A stretch of DNA of 64,000 bases from Dictyophora rubrovolvata (taxonomy: Eukaryota > Basidiomycota > Agaricomycetes > Phallales > Phallaceae), in contig CP114124.1 of the NCBI GenBank assembly GCA_029959195.1, positions 1,116,001 to 1,180,000 on the forward strand, read 5' to 3'. The notes under the pieces were generated by a model that saw only the letters and a list, made by a program, of their open reading frames with translations, was not told where the DNA came from and did not search any database. The position numbers and the translations under genes were made by a program. Positions 11,001 to 23,629 of this stretch are shown piece by piece. Each line of letters starts with the position of its first letter. Positions within the stretch are counted from its first letter, which is position 1.

Positions 11001-11298
11001 GTATAAAAGGTGTCTATATAAAGTTCAATTCAAGCATAGAAAATGAGAAAGTTGCAATATAAACCTTAGATCGCGTCAAAGAGTTGTACACTTTCAAAAC
11101 TGGTTCCTCAGTCGAATTCGTTGGTGTTACCCACTCCGGCTGCGATTTCGAAGACATTTTGCGGTGAAATGCGGTGGTCGTAAAAGATACGCTTATTGAA
11201 CGGCAGTTGTGAGCGTAGTTGAAAGTCAGTCTTTGAAAGACTCGGGCACAGTGCATCCACTGGATGATTCGAACCTGACTTAAATTACGCGCCGACAT
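8059..11298 (-). CDS. CRS1: Cysteinyl-tRNA synthetase (probable cytosolic and mitochondrial forms)
   Basis: A class I aminoacyl-tRNA synthetase that charges tRNA-Cys. The core start at 11156 reads MSSKSQPEW, then [13 protein letters not shown], then after an intron [20 protein letters not shown]. That stretch holds the zinc Cys and the HIGH-type motif [17 protein letters not shown] is in a middle exon, and the KMSKS loop ([11 protein letters not shown]) follows near 9370. The C-terminus is a Lys/Glu/Ala-rich coiled extension ending GGKLE at 8059. The same frame stays open upstream of 11156. From the ATG at 11298 it adds 47 residues rich in Arg, Ser and Thr with no acidic residue, ending [10 protein letters not shown], which looks like a mitochondrial presequence. 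Two starts would supply both compartments from one gene, as in yeast. About ten introns. The end lies in the tandem duplication. Confidence 0.9.
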
Positions 11299-11438
11299 GT
11301 TTCTGACGTGGTTTCCCCTGGTAAGCTCGCAACGGCAGGCGAGGGACCATTTCATACTTCGGATATTTCGATTCTCCCGGAGTTGGATTAAATAAAGTCG
11401 ACATTGAGTGGAAACAGGTAAAAAACATCAGGAACTAA

Positions 11439-14424
11439 TCAGGTATATACATTTCTTTTACAACGGAATGAGACAGGGCTCAAACCAGAGTTCAAATAAA
11501 CTAGTTTTTCTATTCTTCGGTCGTTTTGCCCTTTAATAAGGTAAGCCAACCTAGGTGCGAAATAAATAGACGCCAAATAACTTACAGCGAAATGCAACGT
11601 CCAGGATGGCAGGAGGATACGGCGATTTACTTGATCACCATCAAGCCTGAAGAAATTTAATACGAAAACTACAGAGACATTGGAGAAGGCAACATACCCT
11701 GGTGTCCCATAAGTAAGAGGCGCAAGGAATATAAACATAGAAATGAAAAGTAAGTTGAACACCGCAATAGTAGCCACGGCTTTAACCCCGAGATCTGTAT
11801 ATTGTCGCGGCCGACGACGAGTGATAGAGGAGGCCACTGAAATGGGATAGTTGATAGACTCTGAAATTATAAAATTGAGGGTGGCCCCGGCAACTAGTGC
11901 GGAACAAAGATGAGCAGGCAAATAGTGGTGTATAAAAAGCTGTCGATTCATAAGGTAGAACGGGAAATAATGATACGCCCAGGCTATCCAAAAGAGCCCA
12001 GTGTTGTTCCATAGACGATTTCGGGTAGCTGAAAGAAATTTTCTAAATTAACTATTGGAATGATATGAAAGCGGTACTAACGTTCAGGAACTGGCTCAAG
12101 ACCACGACGGCGAGCCAACAAATCGGCACCCAGCACCCCGACAAAAATCGAGAGGCCCATTACACAGACCCACCAGCTGGCTAAGTTGCCCACCATGTAA
12201 ATCTGTTCGAATTTGTCATTTTGAGTCCAAAAACTAATGCCATTAAGAGAAAAGGGCCAGTTGATGGGTCCGCTAGCGTAAGGATGCGACGCAGTCAAAC
12301 CAGCGTTGTGCTCGAGCATCAGTTTTTGTAGTTCCCAGAACTTTTTAACGAAAAACATCTTTTTGGGTTTTTTTTGCTCAAACCCTCCTGTTCTATTCCC
12401 GATATCTTCGCCACCTAAAAATAATTATGCTAAACAAGTCTGTTATAGATGAAGTGCGAGCTAAGGTTACGCACTGTCATCCGATATGAGCTGATCGACA
12501 AACCAAGTCACTGATTCACCCTTGGCTTTCTTATTACCGTTAATTTCCTGTTGTTTGAATGCCCAATCAGGAAGGACTTTGGGGTGCGTCCACAATGCGA
12601 CCTTGGTTGGGACATGAACGAGCCTGAAATGTTTCGACTTGCTCATTAATACAGTTTCAGGTGTGCTGCGACGGATGCGCAACTCGAAAAGTGTATCATT
12701 GTAGCGGGAGCTGTCATCTTTAGGCCATGTGGTAAATTCTTGGTTAGTTGGCATGAGGGGACTAGCGACATCGTGCGTGAGCAAGTAAGATTGCGTTTGA
12801 ACATGGAGAAGTCGGATAACATCTTTATTTTGAATGAGTCGACCACGTCCACTTTCGGGAAGAGCTTTAGTAGGAACGATTTGCCAATGATTGTTCTCGT
12901 CAGGGTGACCATAGCCGGTAACTTGTTGACCTACAATAAAGCGCATTGTATACGATCCGCGATCAATACATCCATAGCTTACCTTGACTACTAACACGTC
13001 CGTCGTCATATCTTAGAGGGTAGCGTTCTGGATGGGAGTGCAAGAACACCTTAGTTTCCCGATGCTTGATGGTAACGGTATCAAAATATCGTAGTTCTAG
13101 AAAAATATTAGGAGGACAAAGTATGGCTAACCATTGAAGCTATTACCTTGGCTGTTCTGCAATAATTCATTTCCAATTAAAGTTTCTTGGAAAGCTGGGC
13201 TCATGAAAGCGTCGCCCGTGCCAGTGTGGTTTAGAACAGCGAAATGAACCCAAAAGAAGGACAAATAAACTATAGCGGGGATAATGATGAGACCGATGAC
13301 TCTGGCACCAAAATGTCGTCCAAAATATTCCTGTAATTGTAAATAGAATTGTAAAAAAAAGAACGAGTGAGAATGCATCTTTGCTAACCAATGTATAATT
13401 TTTGCGGATATCCAATATATCCCAAAGATCCACAAGCACCGCTGTACCTATGGTCAAAAAGGTGAACAGCCCAACCATCTTGGACCCCAGTGTTGAAGCC
13501 AATGAAACACCAGTCGCAATCATCCAAAACCACCAACGGAAGGAAAATTCCCTGGAAGGAATAAGTCAGTAGTTCATCACTTGGTCTCCAATCGCGTACC
13601 AATAGCGCAATTTTCTGAATCTAACATAACAATACAGCGACAAGGCGGTGAAGAAAACCAATTGAGCGTCCAATAAAATGAGACGTGTCTGAGCGATGTG
13701 GGCATTATCTTAAAATCTCGTTAGTTCAGTTCTTATAAAGATGGTCTGGGAAAAGCATACCGAATAGCAAAATCGATGCTGAGAAAGCTGAAATGATAGT
13801 AGGGTATCCACTCTCTTTCATTATTAGGTATACCAAAGGTACGGTGAGACTGCCGAATAAAGCTGGCAATGCTCTTATACCGACATATGGAACGTGAGCA
13901 TCAGTGTAACTGTCACCGATATTTTCAAAGCCGAAGTATCCATCGAAACCAGCAAACCAGCCCGCCAGGCCGAGCATCAGCTTGGCAAATGGAGGATGCA
14001 CGTCGAAGTAGTACTCGCGACGAATGTAGTATGATGCAAATTTACCAAAGTGAACCTCATCAAAGCTATAAATTTTATGAATATTTCCGACAATATCCAG
14101 TTGGAAATGAATGCCACGTACACGACGCCAGGAGGGTGATTGATTTTATAGAAGCGGAGTAAAAACGCGATCGTAGTAATGACTCCCAGAATTACATTAC
14201 TGATCCTGTTTGTTTCTAAAAGCTGAGCAAAGTGGTCTCTTGTTTTCTAATGGTCGTTATGAGCATGTTACACTGTTAAATTGTTCAGCTGCTCGTTTGC
14301 TCACTCTACTTGTGAGGAGGCCTGTGTCTTCATGACTTCCGTCGACACTCCTCGCAGGCGAAGGGGACGCCGTATTTTTCCTTCTTTGACGAGAAGTATT
14401 GGAAGAAGACGCAGACCCGTACAT
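11439..14424 (-). CDS. PMT4: Dolichyl-phosphate-mannose protein O-mannosyltransferase, PMT4 class
   Basis: A multi-pass ER membrane enzyme that moves mannose from dolichyl phosphate to Ser/Thr of secretory proteins. The start at 14424 (MYGSASSSN) gives a short Ser/Arg-rich cytosolic tail, then ILGVITTIAFLLRFYKI as the first membrane segment. A splice at GTACGT then joins to FDEVHFGKF, the catalytic Asp-Glu loop. YYFDVHPPFAKLMLGLAGW and GFENIGDSY follow, with several hydrophobic segments. A luminal MIR region (about 12467-13090) carries GSYTMRF, HDVASPLMPTNQEFT and HFRLVHVPT. The last third has KKFWELQKLMLEHNAGLTAS, INWPFSLNGISFW and HYLPAHL. These identify PMT4 rather than PMT1 or PMT2. The very end is uncertain. 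After LPSWTLHFA the frame runs on to 11439, but a GTAAGT donor there may splice to a nearer stop. Confidence 0.9.
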
Positions 14425-14673
14425 CAGGGGCAGTGATAGAGAGAAAAGCTTTGAAACTTTGAGCTCGGTCAGTTTGTCGTGTACACGTATGGGCGTTTCA
14501 GTCGCGTTTCCTGCCAGCTAGCCGATCCTGTGAACCCGGCTATGAGGGCATTTACACAAACGATATCGGTATTTTTAAAACTGTTTGCTGGTCATTGGAC
14601 ACGAATACATGTACAGGGAATTAGGGTAATATTAGATACATCATGATGTTGTAGAGAACGAATGCACAAAATG

Positions 14674-15626
14674 TTATTGACCCTTTCTCCTCGGATCTGT
14701 AGTCTCATTCTCTTTTAGGAATGCTTTGATCTCTTGTGCAAAAACAACCTAGAATATAATGAGGGAAAACACAGCTGTAGAAGGGATACTATACTGACGT
14801 TGTTTTCATATTCGATGCAAAGATTGTTAACGTCCATCTTGCTATCTTTCCAAGTCTTATTCCGGCTTAGATGGTCTTCCTGCTGTTTTTTATCCAGCAT
14901 CATAAACCTAGCAACTGCCAATTTGGCATCTTTAGTATCCATATCTCTCCATGCCTGAGTGCTTTTTGGAAACAATTTTGCCCGATGTTGTCTTGCCCGA
15001 TCTTCAATAATCTGTAGTTCGCGTAGTTTGCGGTAAAAAGGTGTCAAGGCCTCGAAATGAATATGACGAAGATGAATAATAAAGTCATTTGATTTATGTG
15101 ACATAATACGAGACTCCATTCCATAGAATTTCTAAAGCTGCGGTTGGGCGTAGTTAATGGAACAATTGGCGAGGTAATCAGCTCACTGTGATGGCTGAGT
15201 TTGGGTGGTCCCAGGGCTGAAGGTCCTCGCATGAAGTATAAAGTTCGTCGAGCCAGGCGTCTTCTTTCATCTTTAAATATTCCACACACTTGGCTAGCTG
15301 ACTGCGATGCTCGGCTTTCAATTCGTTAATCCGTGCCTTGAGAGAAGGTATCGTCCAGTCATCATTCGCCTTCTGGATTACGGATAAACTGGCAAGCAAT
15401 CAGTCATTGATTCCTACGAGTAGGTAAAACCTTACCTGGGCCACTTCGAAGCACACTCGTTCAGGATAAACTGGGATTGGCTATGTTTCTCTTCCAGCGA
15501 CGCGCGTAATTCATCTTCGTTTTGATCGCTTTCGAGTCCGTGTCCGTGTCTTTGTGGGAAAGAGCTAGCAGCCTGCACGGCGTTCAATTGGCTGGTCTGA
15601 ATTGTGAGCGAGTTTTGGTTACTCAT
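14674..15626 (-). CDS. Unrecognised coiled-coil protein
   Basis: Four exons join in frame into a protein of about 230 residues. Exon 1 starts MSNQNSLTIQTSQ and ends KWP. Exon 2 holds SLSVIQKANDDWTIPSLKAR and a helix ELKAEHRSQLAKCVEYLKMK. Exon 3 starts KFYGMESRIM and is helical with RKLRELQIIEDRARQHRAK and DKKQQEDHL. Exon 4 gives VVFAQEIKAFLKEN and a basic end. It is mostly alpha-helical, charged, with no signal peptide or membrane segment. Its size and helical make-up would suit a small kinetochore, centrosome or tethering-complex subunit, but no specific match is recognised and no function is claimed. It shares a 200-bp divergent promoter with the VPS9 gene. Confidence 0.7.
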
Positions 15627-15824
15627 ATTTCAGGTTAGAATTAATCCACTGTGGCAGTGTTTTTGACACGAACGTCAATTGGGAATTGAGACGAAATGTT
15701 CGGGCGCTTCCGGCTTGTGTAAGTGGCACGGCCTTATTTCAGACGATCAGCCATGCGCCAAAGTCCTCACATAATATTTTGATTAACTCGCACAGCTTTG
15801 TTCTCCAGCGAATCTTCCTAGACA

Positions 15825-18800
15825 ATGTCAAAGCCCCAGGACTCACTTTCACCCTCGGGGTCAATTGGAAAGGCCGCGGCGGGCCACTTGCATCGAACAC
15901 CGTCCCGCGAATCGCTTAATGCGCATCCTTTACTGGCAAATACACCTACTCTTCATTCAACAAGTAGTAATAGCTCTTTGAAGACTGAAGCGCCTCCTAA
16001 GTATGTTCCATACACACCTCGTCATAGACTACCGACATCCTCTGCAACAACGGGCACATCTAACCAGCCCGCGTCTTCGTCGCCCATTCACCAGCCCGGA
16101 CATGCCAATGCTACAAGTATGCTACATGTACAGAACATGAAAGCAGCAGCCCAGTCCATTGGTGTTGGAACGGGGACAGTGGGTTGGGCCATCCTAGAAA
16201 AACTGACCGACGCAGAGTCAGGAACTGAGTGGGATGACATATGGAGCGTACTCGTTACTGTCAAGGTTTGTTGTTTGACAAATCGCTTTCAGTTTTTTAC
16301 CAGAACTGATAGTGTGCAGCCGACGTTGTTACTGCCCCTTGAGCCGTATAGTGGAGAAGTAATAACCCCTGATTTAGTCAAAGACCATATCGTGTTTTGG
16401 GGCAGCTCGAATCCTTCCTTCGTCGCATATTCAGGGCTAATGGGTACTCTGGAATCGCAAGTTATCTCTCTCTTTCATCTTGAGTATTCTAAAATTATCC
16501 TACGATAGTGGAGCTCTTACTTTTCAATCTTCAATGGACACCAGTTCTACAACATACACCAACCTACTCAGACCCGATCATCAGAATGGCGTTCTATCCT
16601 CCCTTCCACCCTTAGATGTCTTCAAGTATAATTCCCATGATCTTCCCTCATTCGCTCTCCCGGAACATACAACCTTACAGATTCATCCCCGTCTCAATAA
16701 ACCTCCCCTCCCCCCTCGACCTTCGACCTCCACCCCGGCAGCAAAACCATCTGGCACGCGGATCGGCAATCCTTTTGCGTCTTTGTTTGGCCGTCCTTCT
16801 TCGTCCTCATCCACTAACCGTCCGACATCTCCTTCACCTTCAATATCATCTTATACCGATGAAGTATCAAGTCAACCCCTATCTTGTATCGAAGTACGAG
16901 CATATTCAGTCGGAAAAAAGATAGTCAAATCTTCCATTCTTTCGCACTTGGCCAAGCTTTATAACAATGAACTAAAAATGAGGCTGAGGCGATGTCCACA
17001 GCGAGTGAAGAATCAGATACTCGAGTAAGCGAACGAAAAAAGTATGAAGCTACCAAATGTTGATATATTGTTCAATAGTTTCGTAGCACCATTTGTTCAA
17101 CCTAAAGCCTCAGGTCATTCTAGCCGCAAGAGTGGGGTAGTTCCATCTCTATCATTATCTATGGACGGTAACGCCTTGAGTGATGCCTTTCAAACGCTGT
17201 ATGACGCAATCAGGGATGACCTTACCAACCCAGTGTTTAGTGGTGAAGAATCGGACGATGCCTGCTCCTCCGGACTAGCTTTCAATGAAGAAAGACTTAT
17301 CTCAATATTGGATGAAGTGGAGAAGACGCTATGCGAACTTTTTTACGATCGGTGGGAAATATATATTGAAATTTTACTGTCGTTCTGATTTATCATATTC
17401 AGCTTATTTTGCCCTGTCGGAGGAGACGACCTTTCTCATGACGATGCTTTAGCTAATCGAATTGCTGGATTAAATATGTTAGATCTTGGTTTGGAACACC
17501 TCGGTGTTGAGGTGCCCAATAAAAAAGTTCAAGCATTGGCTTTGGAGGTTGTGCGGACATGTGGGACAAGTCAGTACTCTTACATCTTACGCGGTCGCAA
17601 ATTGACTCGACATTTTTTTTTCTCAGTTTTGCAAAAGCTTGAAGATGTCGAATATCGGAGCCCAGCTAAGAAGGCTTCATTGTTTGTAGAAGCACATAAG
17701 AGTATCGTCGGTGGGTTAATAGATTTTTCAATGTTGCCCGAGTATCATAATTATGTTGCTTAAGATGGCCTTTCACGTCTTCCAAAACTAAGGTTAAAGC
17801 CTGAAGGAGAAGAATTGGACCTGCAACTATCGGCGGTAGCCTCAGAGAAAAAACCCACTTCCACTGCTTCAGGAACGCCGACTCCGCCCGAGATGGTTGT
17901 AACAGAATTTAGTGATGTTAAAGGCGTGCCAAACCAAAATGACGAAAACCAATCTAATACTGAAATTAAACAAGACGCCTTTAAAGATGAAATAGTCAAA
18001 CAAGATTTACCTGAGCAACCCACGACTGTCTCGGGTGATGTACTCTTCCCCTTCCTAATCTATTCCGTTGTGAAAGCCAATCCTCCTCGTTTCGTGTCAC
18101 ATATATTGTTCACGGAGAGATTCCTCTCCCCCAATGCTAAGGGAGAAGAGAAGTATTGTCTAATAAACTTAATGGCTGTGGTTGAGTTTTTGGAACACGT
18201 TGATATGGCTGCGCTGGGCTTAGGGGACAGTGATCGCGTCATGAGGTCAGTCTTGCTTTCTACCATACCTTTTCCACTTGAATTTGGATAACAATTCTAA
18301 TATTCTTTCAGTATTGAAGCTCTTAGTCCTATCACACTGACTCACAACCCAGCTGATCCCAATTTAACAAAGACCCTGGGGAGGCGCGTTAACCGACAAG
18401 TGGGTGAACTTGCTGAACTAGCCGGCTCTGCTGGAAAAATGGTCACGGGTGTTGTGGATACATCCTTCGGAGTACTTCGCGGAATCCTTGGAACCAATCC
18501 TGATTCAGTATTTCAAGTGGATACCGCGGAGATAACACCGTGGAGTATGGTTAAACCTAGCTTTGGTCTGCTGAGGCGTGTCTCGATTAGGGGACCGAAG
18601 GCGCCAAGTGGAGGAGGGCACGAAGAGGAACTCGTTGAAGTTGCTTCCCGACCAGGCTCGATTCGTGGATCTGATATCAATGATGACGAAAATGAAATCG
18701 AAGAGTCCAGTGACGAGGAAGAACCGGAAATTGATACCCGTGATACAAGGAGTATACGCAGTTTCTCAAGCATGATGAGCAAAGAATCTCGAGCGGAGAG

Positions 18801-19107
18801 AGCAACTCTCGCTGATAGACTAGCCAAGATGTCTGCCAATGTAGCAAAACGTGAACCTAAGGTAAGGCATCGTTCTTGATTTATGAATATGATCACTAAA
18901 CTTTGCTAGCCTTCATCAACAATCACGGCTGAAAACACTATACCCCAAATTGTCAATACGAAACCTAGAATATCCCCACCTAACCAACGCTTTTTGGAAT
19001 GTGATGAGCATGACTTGCGTATCGGCGAAGTTGCAGAACTACTTCAAGAATACCGCCGAGTGGTTCAAGCAATGCGAACCGCAGGTTTTTTTGAAGGACC
19101 TGCATAA
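15825..19107 (+). CDS. VPS9-domain Rab5-type guanine nucleotide exchange factor
   Basis: A large protein of about 900 residues with long disordered Ser/Pro-rich parts. The start at 15825 reads MSKPQDSLSPSGS. An N-terminal region contains MLHVQNMKAAAQSIGVGTG and a later exon has PPLPPRPSTST, a possible SH3 ligand. The middle exons (17044-17763) form a helical bundle, including GLNMLDLGLEHLGVEV. The VPS9 core lies at about 18040-18260 with VLFPFLIYSVVKANPPRF, SHILFTERF, EEKYCLINLMAVVEFLEHVD. VPS9 proteins activate Rab5/Vps21 at endosomes, so a role in endosomal traffic is inferred. The tail has an acidic run and ends GFFEGPA at 19107. The intron between SIV and DGLSRL and the last intron at about 18860-18909 both keep frame. 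It is longer than yeast Vps9 and lacks an obvious CUE domain. Confidence 0.82.
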
Positions 19108-20452
19108 ACTGACACATTTACCCATTTTTTCACCTCTTGACCACATCTTGCGCCTTCTTGCCCGCATATTATTCCGAATGCTAATGTACTTACCAATCAT
19201 CCTATCCATAGTCTGGGAAAGTTCCACTATTGCGTACAATCGCGATTGGACGTGACCTTAAGACAATCAAGAATCGCACCTTGGTTTGAATAAGGTTTTA
19301 CAAGGCTTAGTCTTTTTTTTCCTATTCATTCCTAACCGACTTCTGAGCGGTCACATGAAAGAAAAATTTTCAAAAAAGAACCTAACACGGAATGGGGAAG
19401 TGTCACCGAGTCCCATGGACCCTTGCCAGTGGATCTAAGCTGTCGATTGTGTATGTAGATTTATGCCTTCAAAACTACTGGTATAGTGTTAAACTTCGAA
19501 AAGCTTAGATCACGAGTTGGCATTCGTGTCCCATTTAACCCATTTCGTTGGGGACATCTGTTCTGATCTCTTCTGGCTAAGCTATCTAACCTATCTAAAA
19601 TGACTTCATTGACACAGAATGTGTTTTCGAAGCACAACCGACCCGCCAGGGTTTCAATATATCTTCTTATTATTTTTGTAGTTATAATAGAACCTCACTT
19701 AAAATAGATTATTTCACTTTGCTACCTTTTCATGAATTACAAAGGATGGCCCCTACCATTGTACAGCACGCTTTGATATATGCATCATGACCTATTTGTG
19801 TGCACAGCTGAGCGGTGAGGCCGGTGAGGCCTTGAGCTTGAGGGCCCAATTATATTAATTAAGGCATCATACATACATGGCAGTGAGGAAACCAATGCAA
19901 ACCATGGCCTATCGTTCTAAGTACAATGGCCAAAATTAATTGAAATTTGAAGTCCAAACACCGGAGTGGCGTGAGCTTATTGTATTGTTTGTTCGTTTAT
20001 TCCTTATTGATGTGGTAGTCGATAAGAATTTGAGTGGACTATTCAAAAGACGAGATACGAGGAAGTTGTAATTTGCCCTCACAAGTAAAACTTGCACAAG
20101 TGGTGATATGGCTACCTGGACAAGGATATATATGTATCTACTTATGTACGTAGGCTAAATTGAACACGTGCAATTATAGTACTTCAGCGACAAAATATAC
20201 TGGACTTGAGTGTCGAACGGGAAGTCAGAACAGGAGGGTAACAGCTGTTTAGATAGGGAATAATACGGGATCTCGTAATACGATAAAAAGACAAGGAAAA
20301 CGACCAAGTAATGACGGTGGTGTTGAAGGAGGGGAAGCCCGATGCAGGGAGGAAACTGGTGGAAAGTGCAGGGAGGAAACGCAAAAGAAGAATGGCGATC
20401 AGGGAGGTTGACCGTAATTTAGAAGGTAACAAGCCGAGCCAAGATAGAGCTT
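19108..20452. other. Convergent intergenic region
   Basis: About 1.35 kb between the stops of the VPS9 gene (plus) and MKT1 (minus). It is AT-rich, with runs such as TTAATTAA near 19855. I see no coding frame above noise, no tRNA and no clear repeat. The only long frame (20184-20477 minus) is a shadow of the MKT1 3' end. Confidence 0.45.
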
Positions 20453-23067
20453 TCAGGGTCTCATTGGTTTGAGCCACGCATCGGCATTCTCAAATGATTC
20501 TGCCAGCTCAGGGCTGATTTGCTTATCGACGTGAAGACTTCTAATGGCCGCTAAGGCAGTATCCCAGAATCTGAAACCACGACTGACTTCAGCTTTTGGG
20601 TATTTGACTCCAGTAAAGTTCTCTTCGCAGATCTCCAAGGCCGTTTCTTTAGATTCTGCTACACCCTCGGCATTGGCATCACGAACACAGACGCCACCAT
20701 TCAGATGTGTGAGAGCATCTAGGTAGACTTTAGCGAGCACTCCGAACCCGGTGTTAACATCAGTTTGGAAGGGTAGAGACAGTGAGATATCCAGTAGGTC
20801 CTCGCGGTGGCGGCGAGCATCTTCACGGAGAAGCAAGTTCAAAGCCGTCATCTCGATCAAGGATCGAAGAGCGCGCGATAAGGATCGAACGAAAGAGTTG
20901 AAGACCAATAGCTCACGAGACAACGGGGCTGACCATGATTCGGGCTATGTCCGAGTTTATCCATAAGAAAAGGGGCTTGATCAAGATCTTCTATTTCGCT
21001 TACCTTGAAGTTTAAGGGGAGAATACTAAGAACCCGCATAACTAATAACATGCACTTCTTCTCCTCTTCTACAAAGGGTTTAGTGGGATTTAATCGGAAA
21101 GAATGAAGAATGCTTTACCACTTCCGAAGCTGGGACCACCACTGTAAGCTCGGCCTGACCAGAGTTCCCCATGCACCACTCCTGCTCGGACTAGCTCCAA
21201 GAAAAGATAGAGAGGATCTTGGTATTTATCGTTCACTTTCATGGTTTTTGTAATTGCACTGAACATTGCGCGGGCATAGGCCGTATGGATATGAGAATTT
21301 GTTAAAAATCTATGGATGTCTTAAACACTATTTTTCAGCTGGAGTTAAATTAAGCATACCCTCTTAATTCAAGGAACCGCCATATAACATTGGCCACAAC
21401 CTCATCTTTCTTCTCCATCTGTCTCGGACTGTTACCCTTGGACCGTGTGCGGATGGCATATTTATCTTGGCTTGTTGCGCCCAGACAAAGTGTAAAGTCA
21501 ATCGTCGAAGACTGACAGTCAAGTGTCTTTAAACAAGGAATACAAGACGATATGAAAACCACCCACATTCTGTCTACGCAGCTCATCATCTACAACAGCT
21601 GAAGAAACGTTCCATCCGGAAACACGTTCTGTCTGCTGCAACATAGATGGCGAATTATGAGCAATAGGCTTCGGGTGTGTCGATGGTGTATCAAACCAAA
21701 AAAATGCAGTAACACGCTTGCTTCCCCAGCTGTTATGTAGAACACTGCTAATCAATGTAAGAGCCATAGCACGAGGACCATGACTATTTTCTGTGATGAC
21801 TTCCTTGATAAAACGGCGGTATTCTGTCGCTTCGCCGCTGTCAAGAGGAGGGGGTTCGAGGATTTGACCCGTGCTGAGCCATACAATTACTTGCGGTCCA
21901 ATTAGACCACGGGAAAGATAGAAGTAAACTTCGTCCGGTAGACGATTAGTAAAAATTTCATGCAAATCCTGCGGAACATCAGAAGGATTGATGTGTGGAG
22001 CATTGTGGTTGTGTAATGATGTTTGAGAAGACAGTGCCAGGGGAAGGGGAGATACTGCTCCATCCGAGTTGAGAACCAAAGCGAATCTAACCAAGGAGCG
22101 GGCGCGGAAGAATAATTCGAGGTAATTGAGTTGTTTTACTGTAGGATGCTCCTGGAAAGCGTTGACAGTAGCATGTCCGGATTTATAGTGCTTTATCATG
22201 TCAGTTAAGGACTTGACATTTTGATCGTAAGCACCGGGAAAAGTGGGAAGATATTCGCATCCAGCGAGAAGGCCGATGTCGAGGAACTGTTCTTCATTGT
22301 GGATCGAGAGCTCAGACATGAGGGTTTTTTTGGAGATGTATTTGAATACAGGTGTTTGGACCGAAAAGTCAATATTGGTGATAAGCTTGTCCACATTATA
22401 GTATAATAGGGTCTCCGAGGAACCATATACAGCGTGAATGTATGACTTCGCATGTCGTTGAAGATAGATCAGCTGCGGGTGGGGGTGGCTTAAATTCTCC
22501 GTATCTATTGACTGAATTTCATGACTCACTTGAGCCCAGGCCATATAGGGAGCGACAATGTATTCGACATTTCTCTGTCTGAAGATTCTGAGGACGGGCC
22601 GCCAAATATCCCACTGGGTGATGCAAGGGCGCGTTTGAAATAGTTTCTGTGCTTGCTCCTCCTCACCAGCTTCATATTTGGCCCAAGCATTTTTGCGCTC
22701 GCTACAGGAATCGACGAAATCATTGGTGCTAGGCTTGGGTCGTTTAGCTGGTAACAAGCCAGAAAAAACGAAAACAGGTTTAATGTGGTATTTTTCTAGA
22801 ACGCGCAAGTCTGCTTCAATGCGGGTTGATAGAGCCAGAGGAAGACCGCCTGTGGCGGCCAATAAGGGCTCTCTGGATGGGGGATTTTCGAGGATGTGGG
22901 TAAGATAGTGTGACGCATCAATTCCTAGACGAGTATCTGCTAAGACGGTGAGTGGTAATGTTTGAGGGAGTCCTCTCTCTGAAAAGTAAGCTGAAAATGG
23001 TGAGAAAGTAAGACCTCCGTAAATCAGAAAAATCAGATTCCATGCCTTCCAGCTGCTTAATACCCAT
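20453..23067 (-). CDS. MKT1: MKT1-type post-transcriptional regulator (XPG-like fold)
   Basis: An ortholog of yeast Mkt1, a P-body-associated protein that works with Pbp1 on translation of target mRNAs. The start at 23067 reads MGIKQLE, the classic XPG-N opening. It must splice to AYFSERGLPQTLPLTVLA to continue, and the only workable donor is GC rather than GT (see findings). The XPG-N part has DTRLGIDASHYL, and the XPG-I part has LLYYNVDKLI and AGCEYLPTFPGA. Acidic residues used by active FEN1/XPG enzymes look changed there (CEY in place of CDY), so it is probably not a nuclease. The C-terminal Mkt1 domains include DEVVANVIWRFLELR and RDANAEGVAESKETALEIC and end PMRP at 20453. Length is about 790 residues. 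Confidence 0.88.
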
Positions 23068-23629
23068 GGCAATAGAAAGAGCCTTTTTTTCGTGTCGGCG
23101 ACGGAGGATTTGGTGTAGACGATATGGTTATGTAATCGTAAGTACGTAAGGAAATAGTTACATTACATAATGACAAAAACAAAGACCGTGCGAGTGCTAC
23201 CGAGCGCGAGACGTGTGGAAGTGAGAAGTGAGGGTGATGGCGTCGTTACGCCGTCACGCTCACGGCGACGTGTTATGGCGTGGCTGCGAGCCGAGATGAC
23301 GGGCTGGTTCGAGAATTTTCGGTCTCTCAACAACGGCTTACCTAATCTTACTCCCCTTCTTGGAAACAAGTACTTAAAGTAGCGGTGTTGGTTGCCCCTC
23401 TGGCCTCCCCCAAATCACAGTCATATCTTCCTTCTTCCCGCCCTCCCCTTCTTCTGGTCCTACTATCCATCATCGACGCTACTTTGAAGTAGACCGTCAC
23501 CACCCAGCTGCGTGATTGGAGGCCTCGCCTCGTCCGGTGCAGCCATTTGGCTCTGCAAGCTACCCGCTTGTTAATTATTATTATAATTCACCTGCTGTCC
23601 TTTTACGATATCGCTCTTAATTATTTCCG
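23068..23629. promoter_or_regulatory. Divergent promoter between MKT1 and the PP1-motif gene
   Basis: A 560-bp divergent region. At 23234-23267 it holds three close copies of a GTGAYGGCG-like site in alternating orientation: GTGATGGCG at 23234, CGCCGTCAC at 23249, and CTCACGGCG at 23259. The GC content there is well above the surroundings. A pyrimidine-rich tract (about 23395-23470) leads toward the right-hand gene. An ORF at 23170-23382 crosses the site cluster and is not thought to be a gene. Confidence 0.45.

Noticed and set aside
19108-20452. Hidden gene in the large convergent gap
   Set aside because: Read on both strands; no frame with a domain or plausible exon chain.
20184-20477. Minus-strand ORF with hydrophobic stretches near MKT1
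   Set aside because: It is out of frame with, and partly overlaps, the MKT1 3' end; no support as a gene.
20453-23067. Active FEN1/XPG-type nuclease
   Set aside because: The fold signature is present, but C-terminal Mkt1 domains and changed acidic residues identify MKT1.
23170-23382. 70-residue plus-strand ORF in the MKT1 divergent promoter
   Set aside because: It overlaps a GC-rich cluster of repeat sites, has no domain, and its basic composition follows from the GC-rich DNA.
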